Assembly (NCBI GenBank): GCA_000827205.1
Contig: KN832575.1
Coordinates: 17,951-51,326 of the forward strand
DNA: 33,376 bases
Direction of reading: 5' to 3'
DNA from: Plicaturopsis crispa FD-325 SS-3
Taxonomy: Eukaryota > Basidiomycota > Agaricomycetes > Amylocorticiales > Amylocorticiaceae
Part shown: positions 19,837 to 28,262 of the stretch, piece by piece
Layout of the letters: every line of letters begins with the position of its first letter
Numbering within the stretch: position 1 is the first letter of the stretch
Made by a program: the position numbers and the translations under genes
Notes under the pieces: model-generated
Seen by the model: the letters and a program-made list of their open reading frames with translations, nothing else
What the model was told of the DNA's origin: nothing
Database searches by the model: none

Positions 19837-20692
19837 GACCTATTAGGTGTAACAATTCTCATGATATAATCCACCTAATAGCTGAAAATCTGCTGTGGTC
19901 TGGGTGGTCCTGGGCACTTTTGTATGCCCATTCCCACCAGACTGGGCCTCCCAGTCCTGGCCGCATTTTTATCAGCCCACCTGCCCACTGGCCAGCCTTC
20001 TGGTGCCCATTTGCAGCCGTCCATAGGACCACCTGCCCACAGGGTGGCAGGGGTCTTTTGCACCAAAATATTTTCTATTCCAGGCCCTAGCCTCTAGGAT
20101 ACCCTTCGTGCAGTCTGTAGTGGATGATTATAATGTCGCATCCAGTTACGATGCTGTCATGACCAAGTCCATTCAGAACCAGCTCAGTAACTTCTGCACC
20201 CACTCAGCCAGCATCATCGATGTCGATACCACGGCTCAGGGACTTCTGCACCCACTCAGCCAGCATCATCGATGTCGATACCACAGCTCAGGGACTTCTG
20301 CACCCACTCAGCCAGCATCATCGACGTCGATACCACGGCTAAGGGACTTCTGCACCCACTCGGCCAGCATCATCGATGTCGATACCTCGGCTCAGGGACT
20401 TCGCACCCACTCAGCCAGCATCATCGACGTCGATACCACGGCTCAGGGACTTCGCACCCACTCAGCTAGCATCATCAACATCGATACCACAGACATTTTG
20501 CCGAATGCACTCGGATTTCTGACATTGAAGTGGAAAGATGTGTTTCATGTAGTTTGGGTTCATCGTTTTGATTTGCTCCCTTGAGGGCGATCTCATCTGC
20601 CACAAATTGCTCCCACGTCGAGAGGTATCAGTTCTGTGCAGTATTTCGCTGCATGTACTGGGATTTCTGACATTGAAGCGGAGAGACGTGCT
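19837..20692 (+). repeat. Left terminal inverted repeat of the KDZ element
   Basis: It matches the reverse complement of 32624-33376 with scattered substitutions. The roughly 100 bp length difference is explained by two extra 52 bp tandem units here. It includes an internal partial duplication: about 80 bp around 20518-20596 recurs at 20661-20735, partly beyond the TIR edge. Confidence 0.88.
20190..20492. repeat. 52 bp tandem repeat, six copies, in left TIR
   Basis: Units start ACTTCTGCACCCACTCAG and contain CATCATCGATGTCGATACC; two units are 50 bp through loss of two bases. The open plus-strand frame across it (20108-20584) is a repeat artefact. Iteration inside a TIR suggests transposase binding, by inference only. 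Confidence 0.92.
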
Positions 20693-20853
20693 TTATAGTT
20701 TGGGTTCATCGTTTTAATTTGTTCCCTTGAGGCCATCTCAAGGACCTTGTAAGGCATGGTCTCTTCCTGACCAGCCCCAAGAACGACAGCTGTTCTATGA
20801 TCAATCGGTATGAATCGATGTTCATTTTTCCCCACCAAGTCATGAGCTAACAC
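20593..20853 (-). pseudogene. Possible coding relic at the inner edge of the left TIR
   Basis: A minus-strand frame of 86 codons contains segments that read like a conserved protein: AHDLVGKNEHRFIPIDHRTAVVLGAGQEE and later HAAKYCTELIPLDVG. The second part lies in the TIR and is repeated in the right TIR (about 32640-32720), so an old coding segment may have been absorbed into the element end. I cannot name the family and see no intact gene. Confidence 0.25.
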
Positions 20854-20891
20854 AAAAATATTATGATTTCCCAGCTATGAAGTCATGTAAA

Positions 20892-21670
20892 ATGGGCAGC
20901 CCATGAAGTTGTGTGGGCTGTTCATCAAGATTTTGTGGGCAGTTCCCTCACTTGGTGGACCGCCCACTATTTAAGATGGGCCACCCACTATCTAAGATGG
21001 GCCACCCATGGCATGCATAACAGCTTAGCCACAAAGTGTTGTGGTCCTCCCAATCTGTTGCTTGGGCAGACCACAAGCAGAGATGGGAAGGCCCTACATT
21101 TTTGTTGGGCTGCCCACATGCAACATGGGCTACCCACCGAGACTGGTGGGACGTCCACAAACGCACTATGGGTAATCTATTTACCACCATAGACCCGCCC
21201 ACTGTCGAAAGAGGTCCGCCCACAAATTCATGATGGGCCTTCTAAAAATCTGGTGGGCCGCCCACACACCTTCAATGGGCAGCCCATAGCTTGCAGTGGC
21301 CCGCCCACGCATTAGAATGGCCTACCCATTTGCACCCAATGGGCACCTCATAAAATATGATGGGCTGGCCACACACCCCCGGTGGGCTGCCCATACCTCT
21401 AAGTGGGTCATCTACACCCAAAGTGGGCCGCCCATAGCTTGAGGTGGGTCACCCACACACCCTCGGTGGGTTGCCCATACCTCAAGGTGGGCGACCCACA
21501 CGCCTTCAATGGGCCGCCCATAGCTCAAGATGGGCCACCCATACGTCTTTAGTGGGCTGCCCATAGTTCAAAGTGGGTCACCCACACGCCTTCAATGGGC
21601 CGCCCATAGGCTAAGGTGGCCCACCCACACAATCAAGTGGCCACCCATTTCTACACAGTGGGCAGCTCAT
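20892..21670. repeat. Left subterminal GGGC-n-GCCC palindrome array
   Basis: Dozens of variants of GTGGGCTGCCCAC/T recur about every 22-30 bp. Each is a quasi-palindrome and spacer sequences vary widely (for example TAGCTCAAG, ACACCTTCA). The matching array lies at 31984-32618. No gene is called; frames through it are repeat shadows. Confidence 0.9.
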
Positions 21671-21841
21671 GAGCTCAGTGTCCCAAGTGATCTTCAGTAT
21701 GGCCATCCCACTTGCCAGGTAATCTGTATAGAGCTCTGTCAGGAAGATATAAGGACGGCACATGCAAGGCTCCATGGTATAGAGAAAACAGCATTAAGGA
21801 TGCATTTGACATCCCACAAGTTCAACAATACGAGTAATAAA

Positions 21842-21956
21842 AGTCCAAGAAAAAAGACGGCACAAGACAGGGAGCAGCGACATGCAACAAAGAGTCCAAG
21901 AAAGAAGACGGCGCAAGATAGGGAGCAGCAACATGCCACAAACAGTCCAAGAAACC
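21842..21956. repeat. 51 bp tandem repeat, two copies plus a partial
   Basis: Units begin AGTCCAAGAAA at 21842, 21893 and 21944 (third truncated). They lie 100-200 bp downstream of the stop of the minus-strand gene, probably in its 3' untranslated region or intergenic sequence. 21671-21841 and 21957-22049 hold nothing else I can support. Confidence 0.85.
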
Positions 21957-22049
21957 TATGCAACACATTAGAGGAGCCTCGAGTTCGCGATGTATAACTA
22001 CAGAAAACATATCCCAAGAAAATGTTCTGTACACTTGTCTAGCAAATGA

Positions 22050-25000
22050 TCACTGTGTATACATATCGTCGTCCTCGTACGCGTAATCCCATTGGCGCGG
22101 TACATCCGGGGCAAGGTCCATGTCGTCGTCGATATCTTCATCGTCGTATGGCCCGTCCCTGCGCCGATAGCGCTCGTATTCCCGAATGGGCTGCAGCCCA
22201 CCGGACTGGGATCGCTGCCTCGATCCACCCGCCAAAGACGAAGGGCCCGGGCCAGCCTGCGCTGATACGTGGGGCTCAGGACGGCGCGAAGGTGCAGATA
22301 CACGGCGGCGGCTCCCTCCCGCCTCACGCTGCTGCTGGGCAAACTCCCCGGCGGTGCGGCGAACAGGTGCAGGGGCGCGCACAAAGTATCGCCCATACGC
22401 GTCTGTGAACCCGCCTGAGCGACGCATCTCTCCCGGACCCTCAGGCAGATCCGCGTCGCTGTCGGCGAGGCCTACACTTCGCTGCCTGCTTTGCTGACTG
22501 ACGCGGCGCGCACGGCGCGGGGGCGATGCCTGTCCGTAGGACTCGATGAAACCGTCCATGTCCTCCATGGTCTTTCTGCGCAACTCGCGGCGCTCTTTAA
22601 GAGCCACGCCATTGACGCGCACCCCCTCGTCGATGTTAAGGTCGCTCCTAGGCGGTCGCGAAGACTCCTCACCAGAGATTCCAGGCCCCGGAAGCATGCG
22701 TGTGGCTGCACGGTATTCACTAGGCGGTGGCGCACGAGGGCGTGCATTTGGAGGGCGACCCATGGAGTCCTCGACCCGATGTATCTGGCGGTCGCGCGAT
22801 GTAACCTCCATGCGAGGCTTGGGGAGAGGATCATCACCTTGACGATGTTGGGGAGGCGCGGGCCGAGCACGATCTACTCCCTCTGAGGGGGCAACAGCCG
22901 TGGCTGCTGATGGAGGTGCATGAGCACGTTGGGTGGTGTGGGCACGGCCTTGATTTGATGGCTGTACAGACGGCCGTACCGGCGCGACATCCTCCTCCAT
23001 ACGCTTGCGCTTGAGGGGAGCGGGATTTCCGTCACTTCCTCCCCCACGTCGAGGCAAGGGAAGTACAGGACGGGAGTCCTCGTCGACGTTGTCGGTGTCT
23101 CCCGCTTTACGTTTCTTCGCGGCCTCGGAGTAGGTGGTGCTGTCGATGACGCGGCGAACAAGGCGTCCCTCCGTATCAATGACAAGACCGACACGCGCGA
23201 CCGACTTGTCCTTCAACTCCGCCAACTTCATGTCGTCTATTGATTCGTCAGCGCACACGTCGTGAAGTTGAAAAAAAAATATCGACATACCAGAGTTCCA
23301 CGCCACGATCCGCAGCGACCCATCATCCAGCGCACTATCCAAAGTCTCGAGCTCCCCGGTGGAAAGGTTCTTGAAGTTGAATCCTTGGCCGCCGGGGGGA
23401 AGGATCCCAGTTGGCCATCCCTCGATGGCTACTTGGTTGGCGAATGCGAAGTTGGCCCAGTAGGCCCATGGGACTGACTTCTGGCTGGGTACATGGGCCT
23501 CTGCAATGAATAATCAGCCGCGCAGGTTAACAAGATCAGGGAACGAACTTACGGATCCTCGCCAGCATTTTGTATTTCACCGTCCCACGGAACGTATCGC
23601 GCCTTTTACCATCTGCATTATCCTTTTCCCTCTCTTTTCCCTTGCCCTTGTCTTTGCCTCCCCCCTCGCTGCCCAGTAAATCTTTGGGCAGTGGCAACTC
23701 GGCGCCTTCCATACTATAATTTTGACATCTGAGGCCACACATTAGTACAGTGTACCGACAACATTTAGAAACTCCTCACATGATGCAGTTCTGCACCCGG
23801 TCGAGCAGGAGATTGAGGTTAATCTCGTTGGCCGCGACCAATTCGACCACAGCCTGGTCGGTACCGAAGATCTTGGACATTTGGCGCGCCGCGGGGTCGC
23901 GCGAGGTGGAGATGATTGCGCCAAGAATTGTGATGTCGTGCGTCTCGTACACGCGACACTGCCAGGCGTGATGTGAGTAGCTAATCGGAACGCAGAATTT
24001 ATATCACGCACCAAGTCCTCAAGCTGTTCCATGCCCGCCTGCATCATTGACGACACGCTCCTGCGCGCATCCGTGCCTTCCACCCTCCCGTTTTGCAAGT
24101 CGTTTACCCAGTCCATCATCGGCTGCAAGGCCTTCTCGCGCTCGGCTCCCTCGAGCCCGGCTATGAGCGCGCGATATTTCTGGAGGATTTCGCGCTTGTA
24201 GCGCTTGTCGTCGTCTATGCAGGTGCCAATTCAGTCTGAGACAATCATGGCAGAAACTTCGTAACAACGTACCTCCTTGCTGCATCGGAAACTGGTGCTT
24301 GTACCAAGTAGAATATTTATTGAAAGGATTCGGGCCACGCGTCGCCTGGAGGGTGACACCCGTATACCTCATCACAGCCTTCCTGTCCTTGCCGTATTTA
24401 CGCGCGAGGGCGGTCACCTCAAGGTTGAGTTTGCGGCCCAACTCTCGCGCTTCCTCCTTTGCATCCTTCGACAGCGGACCGGGCACCTTGGCCCAATCGC
24501 CGTCATCGTCGTCCTCGGCGTCCTCGAGTACGTCCAAGTCGTCTTCGAGGGGCGTGGCACGCCTTTGCTTTGATTTCTTATTGTGCGCCTCCTTGGATCC
24601 ACCTTGCTGTCCTTTGGCTGCGGGTGGCAACGGGGCATGTGCCTCGGAAACACCCACGACCGAGTCGCTCGCGGTACTCCTCTTGCCTTTGTACGTTTTC
24701 TGGGCTTTTGATATCTCGCGGTGAAATTCTTCGTCGTCCTCGTTGTCTTCGTCTTCGGTGCGGTACACTTCTTCGCCGTTCTTCAAGGCCTTGAGATCCT
24801 TCGCGTTGCGTGCCTTGACGCCTTCGGAATAATTGCTCCCCCCGTCGCCGTCATCGCTCTCTTCATCCTGCTGCGGCTCCTCCGGTGTATTAGCTTCGGC
24901 CCGCTCCTTGTCCAGTTGAGCTTGAGCCCGTGCCCGTGCGCGTTGCACCAGATTCAGGTTGAACATGGGAGAGGGATCACGCTGCGCAGCACCGCGATCT

Positions 25001-25833
25001 GCGCCCTCGGCATCATCGACGTGTGGAAACTCATCGTCGGAGCTTGCGTTCGGTCCAACAGTCGGAGAGGAGGGGGGCAGGGCGCCGGAAATGGAATCGT
25101 TACCGCCCACATTCTGCAGGAAGGGGCGGTTCCGCGCAGTGGGAGTTGAGTAGGCGCTCATCTAAGGTGGAACGATGTGAGTCCCCCGCGCGGACTTCAT
25201 AGCAACATATTGACTGACCGGAATCTCAACCGTCATCTCGGCGCCTCGAGGAGCGCGCGCTTTCAGACCATGAACCGCGGCTCGGCGATGCTTCAAGACC
25301 TTGGGCGGCGGAGCCCCAACAGTGGCATCATCTCCACCGTCCTCCTCTTCCGCCGCCTTGCGAGTGGGCTTTTCCGTCGCCTTGCGAGTACGCTTTGTTG
25401 CTAGGGGTGTGCTGTCGTCGTCGTCGTTCTCATCCTGCGACAATTCCTCCAGCTCCTTTTGGCGTCGGCCCGACTTCGGAACGGGGGTGGCACTATCTTC
25501 GTCGACGTCGGGGTGACCCTTCCCTCCTCGCGGCCGTGAACTTTTCCTCCGTACTGGCGGAGCCTCGTCTTCCTCATCCACGGGCGCAGGCCCTGGTGTC
25601 GCTACGCGTTTACGCCCTCCTTTTTTTTTCCCGCCTGCGGTACGTCCGCGCTCAACATTGCTTTCCCCTTCCTCCTCCGCAAAGCGCGTGGCCTGCCTAC
25701 CGCGAGCCCCCTTCGTGGCTTGGGGAGCGTCGGTCGCCTCCCGATCAACGGCGGCGGCGGCGGCGGCAGCTCGCGTGAGGCGGGCGGCGGGCAACGCAGG
25801 GGAAGAAGCTTGTCGTTTGTTTTGCTTTGCCAT
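22050..25833 (-). CDS. Large KDZ-element accessory protein, 7 exons, 1152 aa predicted
   Basis: Exons by eye (minus strand): 25833-25219, 25161-24273, 24214-24012, 23958-23780, 23728-23553, 23500-23291, 23236-22050. Introns are 51-58 nt with GT..AG ends, and the 3459 nt sum is in frame. The protein starts MAKQNKRQ after a probable leader-intron acceptor (TTTACAG). About residues 1-205 are basic/acidic and disordered with a GGKKKGGRKR nuclear-signal-like stretch. An acidic region follows, then a segment with TGVTLQATRGPNPFNKYSTWYKHQ, then DKRYKREILQKYRALIAGLEG, then ETHDITILGAIISTSRDP..VVELVAANEINL, then a YWANFAFANQVAIEGWPTGILPPGGQGF segment. The last ~395 residues are disordered, ending in an acidic tail. 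The middle resembles Agaricomycete multi-copy hypothetical proteins from memory. Function unknown; nuclear or DNA-associated is a guess. If the first intron is not spliced, two abutting ORFs of 223 aa and the remainder result. Confidence 0.75.
25162..25218 (-). other. Proposed 57 nt intron hiding a stop/start junction
   Basis: The frame beginning at 25833 stops at TAG 25164-25162, and the next frame's ATG is 25161-25159, with no base between. A GTCAGT donor (25218), a CTCAC branch-like site and a CTTAG acceptor ending at 25162 define a 57 nt intron whose removal joins the frames in phase. GTCAGT is also the donor of intron 6 of the neighbouring transposase. Confidence 0.7.
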
Positions 25834-25835
25834 TG

Positions 25836-26041
25836 CTGTAAATACGTATGTTAGCGTCTTCAGCATATTACTGTGACCAAATCGTTCGCGCGCGCTGCGA
25901 CCGACTCTGAGTCGAGGTCGCAGCACGGCGGGAGCGACTCTAAGTCGAGCTCCCCGGGCGCGACTCCAAGTCGAGCGCTCGTTCGCCGGCGGGTACGTAG
26001 AAAGGAGCAATAAAAACGAATTCTCACCGTTGGAAAAAAAA
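25836..26041 (-). promoter_or_regulatory. Leader region of the minus-strand gene, with three GACTCnnAGTC-type sites
   Basis: A GTGAG donor at 26027 and the TTTACAG acceptor before the ATG suggest a 192 nt leader intron. Inside it are three imperfect palindromes: GACTCTGAGTC (25903-25913), GACTCTAAGTC (25936-25946) and GACTCCAAGTC (25962-25972), each followed by GAG. The segment 25996-26041 recurs at 26824-26869 with about three-quarters identity, including the donor. Confidence 0.45.
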
Positions 26042-26988
26042 GCCGATTGTGTCAAAACTTTGCAAGGGAGCGTGAAACGCAGCCTAGATGAAGGGTAGTT
26101 CAGAAAGAGAATGCAAGAAAGTCCCGACTATATACTCACCGTCGGACTTGGTGCCCTGGTGATCCGAGTGGGATGCGAGGATGGTATTTCGATGTGCGCC
26201 CAAATGAAGGAGAAGGGAGAAAGAAAAAAAGACAAAAAAATAAGCTACGCAAGTCAAAATGAGTGTAACATGTTCGCAATTTTGAAAATCAGACGCCACT
26301 GGGGATTCAGCGATCCTGGGATTACCCATCATCCTTCGCGCCGTGAAGCGGTGACGTCTTGAGACATCCGCCACGTTTCCGGATGACTACATCGACGACG
26401 AAGTCAACCAACGAAGATCGATGTGACACGAGCTAAGTGTCCCGCGTCAGGACACCGAACTCGCATCCCGGACGCTCGCAGGGGGACAGCGCCTTGGCAA
26501 CCATCGTGTCACAGCTAAGTGAGCCACACTGCTTTCGGGCGGCACCGGGCGCGCGGGTTCAAACCCCTAGACCCCCAGGGATTGAAATTGTACATAGAGT
26601 GTCCGTGGCGAGCCCAAACCAAAGGGTACCAAGCAAAGTGTCCGTGCAAGCGCAAAAGAGTGACTGAAGGGAGCAGATATGATGTGGGTGCCCGAAGAAA
26701 ACCCCAAACGAGAGGCGCCAGGGAAGCTCGATAACGTCGAGAACCTGTGTGTGCGAGGTGAGTATCACAGAAAGGCAAACGAAATTGTACTCGCGCTACG
26801 AACGACTCCAACTGCAGCGCGTGCGTAGAAAGAAGGGATGAAATTGATTTCTCACCGTTGAAAAAAAAACCCCCTTTGCTTCTACGACGCGAACGATGGA
26901 CGAAGGCTTAGGCGCGCGCTAAGCGCCCAGCGGCTAGAGGAAGAAAAGCCGTCAGCGCGACAAGTGGGTAGATCCTCAAAGCGATCTC
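26042..26988. promoter_or_regulatory. Divergent intergenic region between the two accessory genes
   Basis: It separates a minus-strand and a plus-strand gene, so it probably holds both promoters. A 46 bp segment (26824-26869) repeats 25996-26041. Short open frames lack recognisable motifs. A GGTTCAAACCC near 26556 resembles a tRNA B box, but no tRNA fold is found around it. Confidence 0.4.
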
Positions 26989-27855
26989 ATGCCCGCGGTC
27001 TCGCAAGTCTGGAAGGAGGCCTTGGATGCTGTCGACAAGAAGAAGCGCGAGCCAAACCGCCCAAGCAACATAGCAGGGTACCGTTGGCCCGACCCCGCCC
27101 TTTTTGTCACCACCAAGAATAAAGGCCGCTTCCTCGTCAACTGGCTGGCTGGGCGTCATGCGTGGATCGCTAGGATGACGACAGCGACTGGGGTGAATGA
27201 CGGCGGAGGCTCCAACCAGATATGGAGGGAATATCTGGGGTACGAGCACGACGGGGTTCACCGGAACGACACCTTCTCCGCCACTTGTCGAGCGCAGGCC
27301 GAGGCTTTGTTCGGTGCGCAGATGAAGAAGAAGCGCCCCGACAAAGTGTACTGGCAATCGCAGGAGCTCCTGTCGCAGCAAGTGGAGACTTTCAGCAGCG
27401 CCGCGGAACGGCAAACGATGCGCGAAGTCATCTGGGACGCTTTCGAGCACAGCTTCCGCTTTGAGCTCCGGGCCCTCGATCGCCTCGCGGCCCCTCAAGA
27501 GTGGGAGCGCGACCCCGCCGGACGGGACCATATGGTCTCGATAATATTCGGTGGCCGGTATGGGATGAACACCCTCCCCAAGGCCAACGTCGGGGTCCTG
27601 TGCGACTATCCCCCTGGCCGTGTCGCGGCGTTTGAAGCCTTTCGGAAAGTGTTGCTGTGTTGGAAGGACCCGCCTGACGAGGTCAAGAACTTCGTGTTCA
27701 AGCAGTCGCTTCTGGACGAAGGCCCGCTCGAAGTCGCCCTTGCGGTGATTGGCCTCCCCGCCCGTGTCATGGCCAAATTCTATTGCCAGACATTCTGGAA
27801 CTGGTTCGGCCGCCCTCCTGTCCTGCCGCATTTTCTCCCCGTCGCTGAAACATAG
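26989..27855 (+). CDS. KDZ-element accessory protein of unknown function (288 aa)
   Basis: A single-exon frame runs from ATG 26989 to TAG 27853-27855. The product is soluble, with no signal or membrane segment. Landmarks are GYRWPDPALFV near residues 30-40, KGRFLVNWLAGRHAWIARM soon after, a WREYLGYEH segment, and AFEHSFRFELRALDRLAAP near 150-170. A C-terminal part ends FYCQTFWNWFGRPPVLPHFLPV. This layout matches, from memory, a hypothetical protein family repeated many times in Agaricomycete genomes; no biochemical role is known to me. It stands between the divergent promoter region and the transposase gene on the same strand. The start could lie upstream if a leader exon exists. The absence of internal stops or frameshifts suggests it is maintained with the element. 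Confidence 0.8.
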   Translation: MPAVSQVWKEALDAVDKKKREPNRPSNIAGYRWPDPALFVTTKNKGRFLVNWLAGRHAWIARMTTATGVNDGGGSNQIWREYLGYEHDGVHRNDTFSATCRAQAEALFGAQMKKKRPDKVYWQSQELLSQQVETFSSAAERQTMREVIWDAFEHSFRFELRALDRLAAPQEWERDPAGRDHMVSIIFGGRYGMNTLPKANVGVLCDYPPGRVAAFEAFRKVLLCWKDPPDEVKNFVFKQSLLDEGPLEVALAVIGLPARVMAKFYCQTFWNWFGRPPVLPHFLPVAET

Positions 27856-28262
27856 TCGTGATTTCGCCGACTATGTTTTCTCAAACATATATACATCGCA
27901 CTCTGACGCCACTGCCGCCATCTCTCCTCCGCCGCCTGGGAACAAGTAAGTTGTTGAACGCCGTGCATATGCACCGTTCACGGACATCGCTTTCTTGTTT
28001 TCTTTCATATCTTACACCCGTCCCGCCCGTTAGAGGGCTTCAAATTTCTTGCATGTTTCTGATATTTGACTTTGGTTTCTATGCTTGTATATTACCATGC
28101 GGGAATTCGAATATTTTCTTGGTCTGTGCCCTGATAAGGGCGTGTGGGTAAGTAAGGTTGTTGTTTAGTACCGTGGTGCGTGGATGGGGCGTGTTTAGAA
28201 CGATAAGGGTACGTGGTCTGTCTTGTCCACTCCACTGTGCTAACTTGCGCCTTGACTGCAGG
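27856..28262 (+). promoter_or_regulatory. Leader region of the KDZ transposase gene
   Basis: A GTAAGT donor at 28148, a CTAAC branch-like site at 28240-28244 and a CTGCAG acceptor at 28261 define a likely 114 nt intron ending one base before the ATG. Another GTAAGT near 27945 could belong to an earlier leader exon. No separate gene is seen. Confidence 0.5.

Noticed and set aside
20190-20492. CRISPR-like array appearance
   Set aside because: Units are contiguous 52 bp tandem repeats without unique spacers, inside a eukaryotic transposon.
20108-20584. 158-codon plus-strand frame in the left TIR
   Set aside because: It is generated by the 52 bp tandem repeat and changes frame within it; its counterpart in the right TIR is the same artefact.
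26504-26580. Possible tRNA gene or tRNA-derived SINE (GGTTCAAACCC at 26556, A-box-like AGCTAAGTGAGC at about 26513)
   Set aside because: The T arm pairs over only three bases and no complementary acceptor ends flank it; a tRNA scan and a covariance-model score would settle it.
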